From NCBI RefSeq assembly GCF_000621605.1, contig NZ_JHXX01000002.1, positions 372,001 to 436,000 on the forward strand: a stretch of 64,000 nucleotides of DNA, written 5' to 3'. The notes under the pieces are model-generated. The model saw only the letters and a list, made by a program, of their open reading frames with translations, had not been told where the DNA came from and searched no databases. Position 1 is the first letter of the stretch, and the number at the start of each line of letters is the position of its first letter. Source of the stretch: Butyrivibrio sp. MC2021. Lineage in GTDB: Bacteria > Bacillota > Clostridia > Lachnospirales > Lachnospiraceae. Below, piece by piece: positions 17,700 to 26,267 of the stretch. The translations under genes were made by a program, and so were the position numbers.

Positions 17700-19523
17700 A
17701 TGGCTTACGAAAATACAGTTATTTTAAACAGACTTAAAAGTCTTAGAGAAAAAATGGCGAAGGAGGGCATCGACTATTACATGATGCCCACCTCCGATTT
17801 CCACAACTCAGAGTACTCCGCAGACTTTTTCAAGGTAAGAGAGTACTTCTGCGGCTTTGACGGATCCAACGGAACACTGGTTGTTTCCAAGGATTTCGCA
17901 GGAATGTGGACCGACGGAAGATATTTTATCCAGGCTGAGAATCAGATGAAGGGCACCTCCGTGGAGCTCTTTAAGATGATGAATCCCGGGGTTCCCACCA
18001 TCGAGGAGTTCCTGGATAAGAACATGAAGGAAGGAGAGACCCTTGGTTTTGACGGAAGAGTCATCTCCACCAGCATCGGTGAGAAGCTTGAAAAGAAGCT
18101 CTCCAAAAAGAATGTGACTCTGAAGATCGAGAAGGATCTGGCAGAAGAGGTCTGGACCGACAGACCCGCACTTCCCTGCCATGACATGTATGTCCTTTCC
18201 GATGAGCTCTGCGGCAAGTCTTTTGCTGAGAAGCTCGCTGATGTAAGAGCCAAGATGAAGGAGAACGGCACCGTCGCCCATCTTTTGTCCAAGCTCGATG
18301 ACATCATGTGGCTCACCAACCTCCGCGGCAATGATGTGGAGTGCAATCCTGTGGCTCTGTCCTATGCCTATGTGACAGACACCGACTTCGTCCTTTTTGT
18401 TCAGGAAAAAGAGGTTACGGATGAGGTCAGGGAATACTGCAAAAAAGTAAACATCACCCTGAAGGACTACCATGAGCTTACAGCCTTCCTTTCAGAGGTC
18501 AAGTTCACAGGAGATGTTCTCTACGATAAGAGAAATACCAATTTCCTCACCTACAAGACTCTGCAGGCAAGGGCAAAAGAGTCCGGAGCAGAGCTTAAGA
18601 ATGTGAAGAACCCCACTGAGCTTATGAAGGCCATCAAGAACGAGACCGAGCTTAAGAACATCAGAGAGGTGTACCTTAAGGACAGCGCCAAGCTCACAGA
18701 GTTCATCTACTGGGTTAAGAAAAATGTGGGCAAGATCCCTATGACCGAGTACTCGGCCGCCATGAAGCTTGACGGCATGAGAGCAGAGCTTCCCGGATTT
18801 ATAGAGCTTTCTTTCCCTACTATCAGCGCATACAAAGCCAACGCAGCCATGGCTCACTATGAGGCCACAGAGGACAACTGCGCAGAGGTTAAGCCTGAGG
18901 GCATGCTCTTAGTGGATTCAGGAGCAACCTACACAGGCGGAACCACCGATGTTACCAGAACCATCGTTGTGGGCGAGATCTCCGATGAGATCAAGAAGCA
19001 CTATACAGCAACAGTAGCCGGAATGCTTCAGCTGGCAAATGCCAAGTTCATGGATGGCTGCACCGGAAGAAACGTTGACATCTTTGCCCGTCAGCCCCTT
19101 TGGGATATCGATATCGATTACAACCACGGCACAGGCCACGGCATAGGCTATATGCTCAATGTACACGAGGGACCTCAGAACATCAGATGGAGATTTGCTC
19201 CCGGAATGGAAGAGGCCACATTGCAGCCCGGCATGATCGTTTCCGACGAGCCCGGTGTTTACATCGAGGGAAGCCACGGAATCCGTATCGAGAACATTGT
19301 TGAGGTAGTTAAGAGAAACGAGAATGAGTACGGCAAGTTTTACGGTTTTGACCATCTGACCTACGTGCCCATCGACCTTGAGGCTATCGACAAGCGCTTT
19401 ATGAAGCCCGAGAATGTGCAGGCTCTCAACGATTACCATGCCCGTGTTTACGAAAGACTCCTTCCTCTTATTGAGGACCAGGATGTAAAAGCGTGGTTAA
19501 AAGAGGCTACAAGAGCTATTTAA
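17700..19523 (+). CDS. M24B family Xaa-Pro aminopeptidase
   Basis: 607 aa, the long three-domain form. Two creatinase-like N-terminal domains (about 1-300) precede a pita-bread catalytic domain with all metal ligands visible: SGATYTGGTTDVTRT (two Asp), NHGTGHGIG (His), DEPGVYIEG (Glu) and GIRIENIVEV (Glu). The family removes N-terminal residues ahead of proline and is cytoplasmic, here probably used for peptide catabolism. The C-terminal ~60-residue extension LPLIEDQDVKAWLKEAT is typical of the long form. It sits directly behind deoC. No clear terminator follows before the RNA gene promoter. Confidence 0.92.
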   Translation: MAYENTVILNRLKSLREKMAKEGIDYYMMPTSDFHNSEYSADFFKVREYFCGFDGSNGTLVVSKDFAGMWTDGRYFIQAENQMKGTSVELFKMMNPGVPTIEEFLDKNMKEGETLGFDGRVISTSIGEKLEKKLSKKNVTLKIEKDLAEEVWTDRPALPCHDMYVLSDELCGKSFAEKLADVRAKMKENGTVAHLLSKLDDIMWLTNLRGNDVECNPVALSYAYVTDTDFVLFVQEKEVTDEVREYCKKVNITLKDYHELTAFLSEVKFTGDVLYDKRNTNFLTYKTLQARAKESGAELKNVKNPTELMKAIKNETELKNIREVYLKDSAKLTEFIYWVKKNVGKIPMTEYSAAMKLDGMRAELPGFIELSFPTISAYKANAAMAHYEATEDNCAEVKPEGMLLVDSGATYTGGTTDVTRTIVVGEISDEIKKHYTATVAGMLQLANAKFMDGCTGRNVDIFARQPLWDIDIDYNHGTGHGIGYMLNVHEGPQNIRWRFAPGMEEATLQPGMIVSDEPGVYIEGSHGIRIENIVEVVKRNENEYGKFYGFDHLTYVPIDLEAIDKRFMKPENVQALNDYHARVYERLLPLIEDQDVKAWLKEATRAI

Positions 19524-19571
19524 GCCATTATTAACTACTGATTAAATAACTCTTAAATTGCTTATAGACCC

Positions 19572-19599
19572 TTGAAAAATCAGCGTTTATGACTATAAT
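19572..19599 (+). promoter_or_regulatory. Promoter of the 6S-like RNA
   Basis: TTGAAA and a perfect TATAAT are separated by 16 bases, which predicts initiation near 19606. Confidence 0.7.
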
Positions 19600-19605
19600 A
19601 ATAAT

Positions 19606-19835
19606 TAAGAACTACGTAGTAGTTGATCTCCTGGGATGTCCGACAACTCCTGTGTAATTTGAACCTACAGTTACTTTAAACGGGACTCCTACATTACCAA
19701 TATAAATGTCACGCCTTCGGCCCTGCGCATGCGCAGACCAGCTACGGGAGAGGAAGACAGGCATACTGGTTGCGGTAACCCACCTGGCGTTAGCTAGGAG
19801 TCAAATAACAGGAACCGGCATTTTGGGATTAAAAC
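19606..19835 (+). ncRNA. ssrS: Probable 6S RNA
   Basis: A non-coding stretch of about 230 bases has its own promoter and terminator. It can fold into a long closing helix: CCTGTGTAATTTGA (19649-19662) pairs with TCAAATAACAGG (19801-19812), and CCG/CGG pairs extend it outward. Inside are an open region (GAACCTACAG and GGGACTCCTACATT), a TTCG hairpin, a perfect CTGCGCATGCGCAG palindrome and a GGTTGCGGTAACC hairpin. This rod-with-bubble layout and the central motifs resemble Firmicutes 6S RNA, which binds RNA polymerase sigma-A holoenzyme and mimics an open promoter. The family call is from pattern memory; structure and length support it. Confidence 0.62.
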
Positions 19836-19842
19836 GGAATTA

Positions 19843-19873
19843 AAAGCAGTCATCTTTGGTGGCTGCTTTTTCC
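19843..19873 (+). terminator. Terminator of the 6S-like RNA
   Basis: AAAGCAGTCA pairs with TGGCTGCTTT (one G-U) across a seven-base loop, followed by a T-run. Confidence 0.75.
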
Positions 19874-19891
19874 TTTATGTGTGGGGGGCTT

Positions 19892-20260
19892 ATGAAGACG
19901 CTGGCCTTTTGCTTTATCTATACCTATGTGCCCAGTGCCAAAATGGTCTTTATCTATCAGCTGCCGGGAGCGGTCTTTTCTTCGGTGGTCTGGTATGTTT
20001 TTTCCTGGATCTTTTCGGTATACGTCAACAGAACAGACAGCTATTCCATATACGGAAGCCTGGCGACACCGGTGATCATGATGTTCTGGCTGTATACCTG
20101 CATTTATATTTTTCTTATAGGGGCTTTTATCAACAGGTTTTTTCATCCGGGGGTTAAGGCTATCTATGACGACCATCATAGAAAGACAGTCAGGAGAAAT
20201 GCTAAAAGAAAGAGCACCAAAAAGGGCAGAAAACATAAAGGAGGAGTCAAGCTGACATGA
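19892..20260 (+). pseudogene. 5'-truncated YihY/BrkB family membrane protein
   Basis: 122 aa from the ATG at 19892 (preceded by GGGGGG). It matches only the C-terminal half of YihY/virulence factor BrkB proteins: TYVPSAKM, QLPGAVFSSVVWYVFSWIF, YSIYGSLATPVIMMFWLY and LIGAFINRFF, then a basic tail. Full-length relatives have about 260-320 residues and six helices; the first three or four are missing. The frame is closed by a stop at 19841, inside the terminator region of the 6S-like RNA, so the missing part is not upstream. It is either a remnant or a shortened protein still translated, and it overlaps the next gene by ATGA. Confidence 0.65.
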
Positions 20261-21399
20261 AATTTAACAACAAGTGGTTCAAGAAGAGATGGGTGGCCAA
20301 TACCATTGCCCTGTGTTCGGCGGTGGCATTTTACATGATCCTTAAGAATCTCTTCAATATTTTTACCGGGGTGGGATCCTTTTTCAGCTTCTTAAAGCCC
20401 ATCATTGTGGCTGCGGTAATTGCCTATATCTTTAATCCTGTGGCGAAGCTGTTCGAGACTAAAGTGCTTAAGAAGATGAAAAACAGAAAGACGGCTTGGA
20501 AGCTTTCCGTGGCTCTGGCACTGATAGTTATCATCCTTGCGGTGACCCTTTTGTTCGTGGCACTGATTCCTCAGCTGGCGGATTCTATAATGACACTGGC
20601 CAGCAACATGGGCGGCTATATTGATTCTGCGGAAGAACTTCTTGGTGAGTTCCAGACGGGACAGCAGGGATTCTTTGGGCTTGATCTGGCTGCGCTGGCT
20701 ACCTTTACAGAGAAGGCTTTGACCACTATAACAGGTTATATTTCCAGCAGTGTGCCCAGCCTTGTTTCTACCTCCGCCAATATCGGAAAGAGCGTTTTTG
20801 ATCTGGTGATTTCATTCATCCTGGCTGTTTATCTGCTGCTTGATAAGGAAAGGCTCATCAACGGTTTCTCAAGGCTTTTTGCCCTTCTTATGAAGGATGA
20901 GACCTATCATAGCGCAGGCTCCTTTATTGAGAAATGCAATGCCATTCTTATCAGATATATCAGCTTTGATATAGTGGATGGAATAGTTGTAGGTGTGGTC
21001 AATCTGATATTTATGCTTATTGCCGGAATGCCTTATTCCGTTGTTATTTCCTTCATCGTGGGAATCACCAATCTGGCACCTACCTTCGGACCTATTGTGG
21101 GAGCTGCCATCGGAGCCTTCATCCTTGTTCTTGTGAAGCCCTGGTATGCACTGGCATTTTTGATCTTTACCATCATTCTGCAGACTGTGGACGGATATAT
21201 CCTCAAGCCCAGACTCTTCGGAGAGAGTCTGGGAGTATCCCCCCTCATGATATTGATTTCCATCATTTTGGGCGGAAGACTTTTCGGAGTAGTGGGAATC
21301 CTACTGGCTATCCCGTTTGCAGCTATAATTGATTTCGTCTGGCACGATTATGTGATAAAAAAACTTGAGTTACGACGTGCAAAGAAGTACAATATATAG
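20257..21399 (+). CDS. AI-2E family transporter
   Basis: 380 aa with about eight hydrophobic segments. The family signature is clear in the C-terminal half: GIVVGVVNLIFMLIAGMPY, GITNLAPTFGPIVGA, QTVDGYILKPRLFGES and SPLMILISIILGGRLFGVVG. Members include the TqsA/YdiK exporters and some Na+/H+ antiporters; the substrate here is unknown. The start overlaps the end of the YihY fragment by four bases with GGAGG a little upstream, so translation is coupled to the fragment. That coupling may be why the fragment persists. Confidence 0.9.
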   Translation: MKFNNKWFKKRWVANTIALCSAVAFYMILKNLFNIFTGVGSFFSFLKPIIVAAVIAYIFNPVAKLFETKVLKKMKNRKTAWKLSVALALIVIILAVTLLFVALIPQLADSIMTLASNMGGYIDSAEELLGEFQTGQQGFFGLDLAALATFTEKALTTITGYISSSVPSLVSTSANIGKSVFDLVISFILAVYLLLDKERLINGFSRLFALLMKDETYHSAGSFIEKCNAILIRYISFDIVDGIVVGVVNLIFMLIAGMPYSVVISFIVGITNLAPTFGPIVGAAIGAFILVLVKPWYALAFLIFTIILQTVDGYILKPRLFGESLGVSPLMILISIILGGRLFGVVGILLAIPFAAIIDFVWHDYVIKKLELRRAKKYNI

Positions 21400-21434
21400 T
21401 ATAAGTTGTAGCATATTTACGGGGGTAATTTACT

Positions 21435-21644
21435 ATGACAGATTTCATTGGAACAGCGATTGATTTCGCTAAAGAAAAAATCGATACAGTAATGGATATC
21501 TGGGAGGGCTTCGACGAAGACAAGAAGAAGCTTCTCATCGGATGCGTTGTTGCTGCGGCCTGCGTTATTGTGGTGGCTGCCGTTGCATACAGCATCGGCA
21601 AAAAATCAGGGAGACGCATCGCCTTCGAGGAAGAGGATTTTTGA
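21435..21644 (+). CDS. Small single-pass membrane protein
   Basis: 69 aa: an amphipathic N-terminal half, one strong hydrophobic helix (about residues 34-53, IGCVVAAACVIVVAAVAYSI), then a short charged tail rich in Arg and Glu. A GGGGG site precedes the ATG and a hairpin terminator follows the stop, which supports a real gene. The family is not recognised. It lies 35 bases after the AI-2E gene. Confidence 0.65.
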   Translation: MTDFIGTAIDFAKEKIDTVMDIWEGFDEDKKKLLIGCVVAAACVIVVAAVAYSIGKKSGRRIAFEEEDF

Positions 21645-21658
21645 TATAGGATAACTAT

Positions 21659-21688
21659 GGGCATCTGCAATATGGCGGATGCCCTTTT
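21659..21688 (+). terminator. Terminator after the 69-residue protein gene
   Basis: GGGCATCTGC pairs perfectly with GCGGATGCCC around an AATATG loop apart from one G-U, followed by TTTT. Confidence 0.75.
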
Positions 21689-21708
21689 CAAATTTATTGA
21701 GGGGCTCT

Positions 21709-22815
21709 ATGAACAAGGTAATAAAAAAGGTACTGCAGGCGGTTCTTCTCACTCTGCTTCTTTTGGTATTGCTGGCCGGAACACTTGGCGCATATCTTAC
21801 GGTGGATGAGTACAAGCCTGAAGAGGTTGAGAAATTAACTCCTTCCGGAGAAAAGGGAGATAAGGTGGTCCTTGGAAAGGAATACACCATAGAAACCTGG
21901 AACGTGGGCTACGGAGCCCTGGGAGATAATGCCGACTTTTTCATGGACGGCGGCAAGATGGTAAATACCGCCACAAAGGAGAGAGTATATTACAACCTTG
22001 ACGGCATGATCGCTCAGATCAATGCAGATGATCCTGATTTTTTGTTCTTGCAGGAACTGGACAGAAGCTCCACCAGAGCGCATTTTGTGGATGAGCTTCA
22101 GTATTTTGATGATAATGGCAGCGCAGGAATGTTCTCGGGACAGAACCTGTATGCGAGCAACTTCAGAGTGGCATTTTTGCCATATCCGATTCCACCCATC
22201 GGTAAGGTTGAGTGCGGCCTCGGAACCTTTTCATCCTGTCTTGTGGGCGATGCGGAGAGAGTGAGTCTTCCATGTCCCTACAGCTGGCCTGTCAGCACCA
22301 TGAACCTCAAGAGATGCCTTATGATCGCCAGATGTCCCATAGAGGGCACCGATGACGAACTGGTACTTATCAATCTTCACCTTGAGGCCTATGATGACGG
22401 CTCGGGCAAGATTGCGCAGACCAGGATGCTTAAAGAGCTGATGTTAAACGAGATTAACACCGGCGATTATGTAATAGCAGGAGGAGATTTTAATCAGATT
22501 TTTAACCATTTGGACTACTCCGAATATCCACAGCTGGAAGGAATGTGGAAACCGGGAGTTATTAACATTGATGACTTTGGGGATAAGATAGATTTTTACA
22601 CCGGAGATAACGCGCCGAGCTGCAGATCACTTGACAGAGTTCTGGAAACAGCAGCAAGCAGAGATCCAAAAGATTTTCAGTATTATCTGATCGATGGATT
22701 TCTGGTGTCTTCAAATATCAGCGTGAATGAAATTGCGACAAGGGATATAGGGTTTGAATATTCAGACCACAACCCGATTGTCATGAAGTTTACACTGACA
22801 GAAGGAAACAATTGA
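21709..22815 (+). CDS. Endonuclease/exonuclease/phosphatase (EEP) family protein, membrane-anchored
   Basis: 368 aa from ATG 21709, which follows GAGGGG; an ATG at 21679 lies inside the terminator stem and is rejected. One N-terminal membrane helix (about residues 6-27) suggests an extracytoplasmic enzyme. The EEP fold is marked by QELDRSS (Mg ligand Glu), LINLHLEAYDDGS, AGGDFNQIFNHLDYSEY (Asp/Asn) and the final YSDHNPIVMKF (Asp-His). The family includes sphingomyelinase-like, nuclease and inositol phosphatase activities; the substrate cannot be told. Confidence 0.85.
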   Translation: MNKVIKKVLQAVLLTLLLLVLLAGTLGAYLTVDEYKPEEVEKLTPSGEKGDKVVLGKEYTIETWNVGYGALGDNADFFMDGGKMVNTATKERVYYNLDGMIAQINADDPDFLFLQELDRSSTRAHFVDELQYFDDNGSAGMFSGQNLYASNFRVAFLPYPIPPIGKVECGLGTFSSCLVGDAERVSLPCPYSWPVSTMNLKRCLMIARCPIEGTDDELVLINLHLEAYDDGSGKIAQTRMLKELMLNEINTGDYVIAGGDFNQIFNHLDYSEYPQLEGMWKPGVINIDDFGDKIDFYTGDNAPSCRSLDRVLETAASRDPKDFQYYLIDGFLVSSNISVNEIATRDIGFEYSDHNPIVMKFTLTEGNN

Positions 22816-22818
22816 TTA

Positions 22819-22847
22819 GTGACAAGGCACGTTTTTTCGAATATAAT
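22819..22847 (+). promoter_or_regulatory. Promoter of the PPi-phosphofructokinase gene
   Basis: GTGACA and perfect TATAAT are spaced by 17 bases. Initiation near 22855 coincides with an in-frame ATG at 22856, which favours the ATG at 22886 as the true start. Confidence 0.6.
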
Positions 22848-22885
22848 CAAAAGGTATGAAAATTTCGAAAGGGGAACAGGAGTCA

Positions 22886-24145
22886 ATGGTACAGAAAAAG
22901 AAACGTAATGTAATTGTTGGACAGTCAGGAGGCCCTACAGCAGCGATCAACTCTTCACTTGCCGGAGTTTACAGAACTGCTATAGACCGTGGATACCAGA
23001 AAGTATACGGAATGATCCATGGTGTACAGGGACTTATGGAAGGCAGATATGTTGACCTTTCTGATCACATTCAGTCAGGACTCGATATCGAGCTTCTTAA
23101 GAGAACTCCATCTGCATATTTGGGTTCATGCAGATTCAAGCTTCCGGAGATTTTTGAGAGCAAGGATATCTACGAGAAGATATTTCAGATTCTTGATAAG
23201 CTGGAGATCGATTGCTTTATCTATATCGGTGGTAATGATTCCATGGATACCATCAAGAAGCTTTCTGATTACGCTATAATTTCAGGCTCTCAGATAAGAT
23301 TCGTTGGTTGCCCTAAGACCATCGACAACGATCTGGCACTTACTGATCACACACCGGGCTATGGCTCAGCAGCCAAGTACATCGGAACATCAGTTAAGGA
23401 GATCATCAGAGACAGCTGGTCACTTGAGACAAGCAATGGACAGGTTATCATCGTAGAAGTTATGGGACGTAATGCCGGATGGCTTACAGGCGCTACAGCT
23501 CTTGCCAAGGGCGAGGATTGTGACGGACCTGATGCTATCTATCTTCCGGAGCTTCCTTTTGACATGGATTCCTTCATCAAGAAGATCAAAGGTCTTCTTA
23601 AGAACAAGGCATCAATCGTTGTTGCCGTTTCCGAAGGTATCAGAACCAAGGACGGCAAGTATGTAAGTGAGCTTGGCAACAGCATTGATTATGTAGATGC
23701 TTTCGGACACAAGCAGCTTACAGGTACAGCCAGATATCTTTGTGAAGTTGTTTCCAAGGAGTGCGGCTGCAAGACTCGTCCTATCGAGCTTTCAACACTT
23801 CAGAGAGCTGCCAGCCACTGCGCATCCCGTGTGGACATTCTCGAGGCCTATGAGGTTGGTGGTGCTGCCATGAAGGCTGCTGACGAAGGCGACAGCGGCA
23901 AGATGGTTGTTATCGAGAGACTTTCAGATGATCCTTATCAGGCAGGAACAGAGGTTAAGGATGTACACAAGATCGCTAACGACGAGCGTACCGTTCCGAG
24001 AGAGTGGATCAACAAGGAAGGAACCTATGTAACCAATGAGTTCATCACCTATGTAAGACCTCTTATTCAGGGCGATGTAGGACCTATCATGGTTGATGGT
24101 ATTCCGAGACATCTTTACAGACCCGGATTCCAGGATATCCTTTGA
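22886..24145 (+). CDS. pfp: 6-phosphofructokinase, probably diphosphate-dependent
   Basis: 419 aa from ATG 22886. It phosphorylates fructose-6-phosphate in glycolysis. The length and two motif residues favour pyrophosphate over ATP as donor: GGNDSMDT has Asp where ATP enzymes have Gly, and CPKTIDNDL has Lys before TIDND. The N-terminal loop VGQSGGPTAAINSSLAG and the substrate motif VEVMGRNAGW are intact. The promoter position argues against the earlier ATG at 22856. It is monocistronic, between its own promoter and a terminator. PPi-dependent enzymes of this clade are usual in Lachnospiraceae and make this step reversible. Confidence 0.88.
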   Translation: MVQKKKRNVIVGQSGGPTAAINSSLAGVYRTAIDRGYQKVYGMIHGVQGLMEGRYVDLSDHIQSGLDIELLKRTPSAYLGSCRFKLPEIFESKDIYEKIFQILDKLEIDCFIYIGGNDSMDTIKKLSDYAIISGSQIRFVGCPKTIDNDLALTDHTPGYGSAAKYIGTSVKEIIRDSWSLETSNGQVIIVEVMGRNAGWLTGATALAKGEDCDGPDAIYLPELPFDMDSFIKKIKGLLKNKASIVVAVSEGIRTKDGKYVSELGNSIDYVDAFGHKQLTGTARYLCEVVSKECGCKTRPIELSTLQRAASHCASRVDILEAYEVGGAAMKAADEGDSGKMVVIERLSDDPYQAGTEVKDVHKIANDERTVPREWINKEGTYVTNEFITYVRPLIQGDVGPIMVDGIPRHLYRPGFQDIL

Positions 24146-24173
24146 TTTTTAACAATATATGAAATAACGACAA

Positions 24174-24208
24174 GGGCTGTTGCTTCATTACTGGGGCAGC
24201 AGCCTTTT
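24174..24208 (+). terminator. Terminator of the phosphofructokinase gene
   Basis: GGGCTGTTGC pairs with GGCAGCAGCC (one G-U), followed by five T residues. Confidence 0.8.
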
Positions 24209-24249
24209 TATGACTGTTGATTAACTAAATTACGTTATACTTTTTTAAT

Positions 24250-24278
24250 TTGACAGACATTTTTAACAATTTTATTAT
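24250..24278 (+). promoter_or_regulatory. Promoter of a diguanylate cyclase gene
   Basis: Perfect TTGACA and TATTAT spaced by 17 bases, 50 bases before the start codon. Confidence 0.75.
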
Positions 24279-24327
24279 ATTATCAGATATTGTCGGTAAC
24301 TAGGTTTACTGGGGCTGGAGAAAAATA

Positions 24328-25716
24328 ATGATTACATACAATACCGGACAGGTGGTAATTGACGCTGAGCTTAATCTTATAAGCACAAGTGCCGGTTACT
24401 GCGATTATGTCTGCGAAGGACAGGAAAATGAATTTTTGTCGAATGTCTTTTCTGAGGATCAGCATCTTCTGTATGAGATGGTGGAACATCTTCAGGATAA
24501 GGCCATTGATATTGTGTGCTTCCGCATGTGCAAAAAGAACGGGCAGTACAGCTGGGTCACAGGCAGAGCGACAAAGGATGACAGTACAGAGGATATGAAG
24601 ATCATCCTGGATTTCCAGGATATAAGCGCAGCTTCCGGACAGGCCTTCAAGGCGCCTTTGGATGAGGCTACAGGACTTCTTACCAAGAAGGCCATAACCG
24701 ATTATGCCAAGCAGAAATGTGCCAATCCTGAGGGCAAGGTTATCTGTCTCGGAATCATTGATGTGGATAATTTCAAGCATATTAATGACACCATGGGACA
24801 TGCCTATGGTGACAAGGTTCTGGCGGCGGTCAGCAGAGTTATCCGGGATGCCATAGGAGACTGCGGCAAGGCCGGAAGGATCGGCGGCGACGAGATACTT
24901 CTTATAATAGAGCTTGATAACGGCAAGGACGAGCTAAGGCCCATCCTTCGCACCATAAGGGAAAAGGTTGAGAAGCTGTACAAGGATGAGAAGGGCTATC
25001 CTCTTATCACTGTTTCCATCGGCGCAGCTGATTTTCCTACCTACGTTGATAATTACATGGATCTGTTCAATTTGGCGGACAGAATGTTATACAGAGCAAA
25101 GAACAGGGGCAAAAACAGATACGTTATGTACACCCCTGAGATACACGGCATGATCGTGAACGGTGTTCTGGAGGAAGAGGACAACAAGGCTGTTAACAGC
25201 ACCTCCCTTCTTGATAAGACCAAGCTGGTTCTTGAGACCATTGATGGTTTCTTTGGAACCATGGGAGAGGCCATTTCCGAGGAATTGGTCAAGATCGCCG
25301 CAGCCTATGAGCTGGATGAGGTATATGTTTTCTACAAGAACCTTGACAGAAGTGTTTACGGCTACAGGCGCCTGGAAGAGACTGAGCACCACGGCAAGAA
25401 GATCAGTAAGATCATAGAGTCCTACTCCGATCTTAAATACGTTCTGGAGAGCGGCTTTGAAAATCGTTTTAACTCCAACGGCGTATATGTGGTGGATACC
25501 CCTCAGGTTCAGCTTAGAGATACACAGATCCCCAGGGCATTCTTTGAAAAACACGGCATCAAGCATGCCTTCCTTTACAAGATGCAGGATGCAGCCTGTG
25601 ATGGCTATATAGCCCTTTACAATACCCGCGAATTATCCAGGAAATACCCGCAGCCGGACATCACAGACTTCACATATCTGGCTAAAATGATAGAAATTGC
25701 ATTGAAAACCCGATAA
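24328..25716 (+). CDS. Diguanylate cyclase with N-terminal PAS-like domain
   Basis: 462 aa, soluble. Residues about 1-105 look like a PAS sensor. A GGDEF domain follows at about 115-270, starting DEATGLLTKKAI, with VDNFKHINDTMGHAYGDKVL and the active-site loop GRIGGDEILL; the usual last Phe is Ile, but the catalytic GGDE is kept. No RxxD inhibitory site precedes it. The C-terminal ~190 residues resemble a GAF-like region also found in the protein at 29862. It should make cyclic di-GMP in response to an unknown signal. It has its own strong promoter. Confidence 0.87.
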   Translation: MITYNTGQVVIDAELNLISTSAGYCDYVCEGQENEFLSNVFSEDQHLLYEMVEHLQDKAIDIVCFRMCKKNGQYSWVTGRATKDDSTEDMKIILDFQDISAASGQAFKAPLDEATGLLTKKAITDYAKQKCANPEGKVICLGIIDVDNFKHINDTMGHAYGDKVLAAVSRVIRDAIGDCGKAGRIGGDEILLIIELDNGKDELRPILRTIREKVEKLYKDEKGYPLITVSIGAADFPTYVDNYMDLFNLADRMLYRAKNRGKNRYVMYTPEIHGMIVNGVLEEEDNKAVNSTSLLDKTKLVLETIDGFFGTMGEAISEELVKIAAAYELDEVYVFYKNLDRSVYGYRRLEETEHHGKKISKIIESYSDLKYVLESGFENRFNSNGVYVVDTPQVQLRDTQIPRAFFEKHGIKHAFLYKMQDAACDGYIALYNTRELSRKYPQPDITDFTYLAKMIEIALKTR

Positions 25717-25773
25717 ATCCAAGACTTTTTTAAAGAAATATTTGATTTTTTGCGTATTTTAGCCATTTTTGGG

Positions 25774-25802
25774 TTGTTTAGTGTTGAAAATGGTGGTAGA
25801 AT
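25774..25802 (+). promoter_or_regulatory. Possible promoter of HU copy 2
   Basis: TTGTTT and TAGAAT are spaced by 17 bases, about 40 bases before the start codon. Confidence 0.4.
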
Positions 25803-25841
25803 GGGCAATGTAGTAAAATATTTCTTTTTGGAGGGAAAAAA

Positions 25842-26120
25842 ATGAACAAGACAGAACTTATCGATGCAATTGCTAAGGAAGCTGGTCTCACAAAGAAGGA
25901 TGCTGCTGCAGCACTCAACGCTTTCACTGAGACAGTAACTAAGGAGCTTAAGAAGAAAGGTAAGGTTCAGCTTGTTGGCTTTGGTACATTCGAGACAACA
26001 AAGAGAGCTGCTAGAACAGGTAAGAATCCTCAGACTGGCGCTGCCATCAAGATTCCTGCATCTGTAGCACCTAAGTTCAAGGCTGGTAAGGCTCTCAAGG
26101 ATCTTGTAAACAAGAAATAA
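25842..26120 (+). CDS. hup: HU family DNA-binding protein (copy 2)
   Basis: 92 aa, same length as copy 1 with 73 identical positions by my count. The DNA-binding arm and GFGTFE core are unchanged; differences gather in residues 19-33 (KKDAAAALNAFTET), the helix that forms the dimer face. A heterodimer, or condition-specific use of the two copies, is plausible but inferred. A strong GGAGGG site precedes the ATG and a good terminator follows. Confidence 0.95.
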   Translation: MNKTELIDAIAKEAGLTKKDAAAALNAFTETVTKELKKKGKVQLVGFGTFETTKRAARTGKNPQTGAAIKIPASVAPKFKAGKALKDLVNKK

Positions 26121-26139
26121 TTTATTTACGAATTTCCGG

Positions 26140-26167
26140 AAGCTGCGCTTTTTAGCGCAGCTTTTTT
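26140..26167 (+). terminator. Terminator of HU copy 2
   Basis: AAGCTGCGCT pairs with AGCGCAGCTT, followed by six T residues. Confidence 0.85.
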
Positions 26168-26267
26168 CAATGTACGAAATATTTAATAACAATCATTGAA
26201 ATATTAATCAATTTTTTATAATATAAAGGTGTACATGTACGATAACCAACACAAAGGATAATATACT

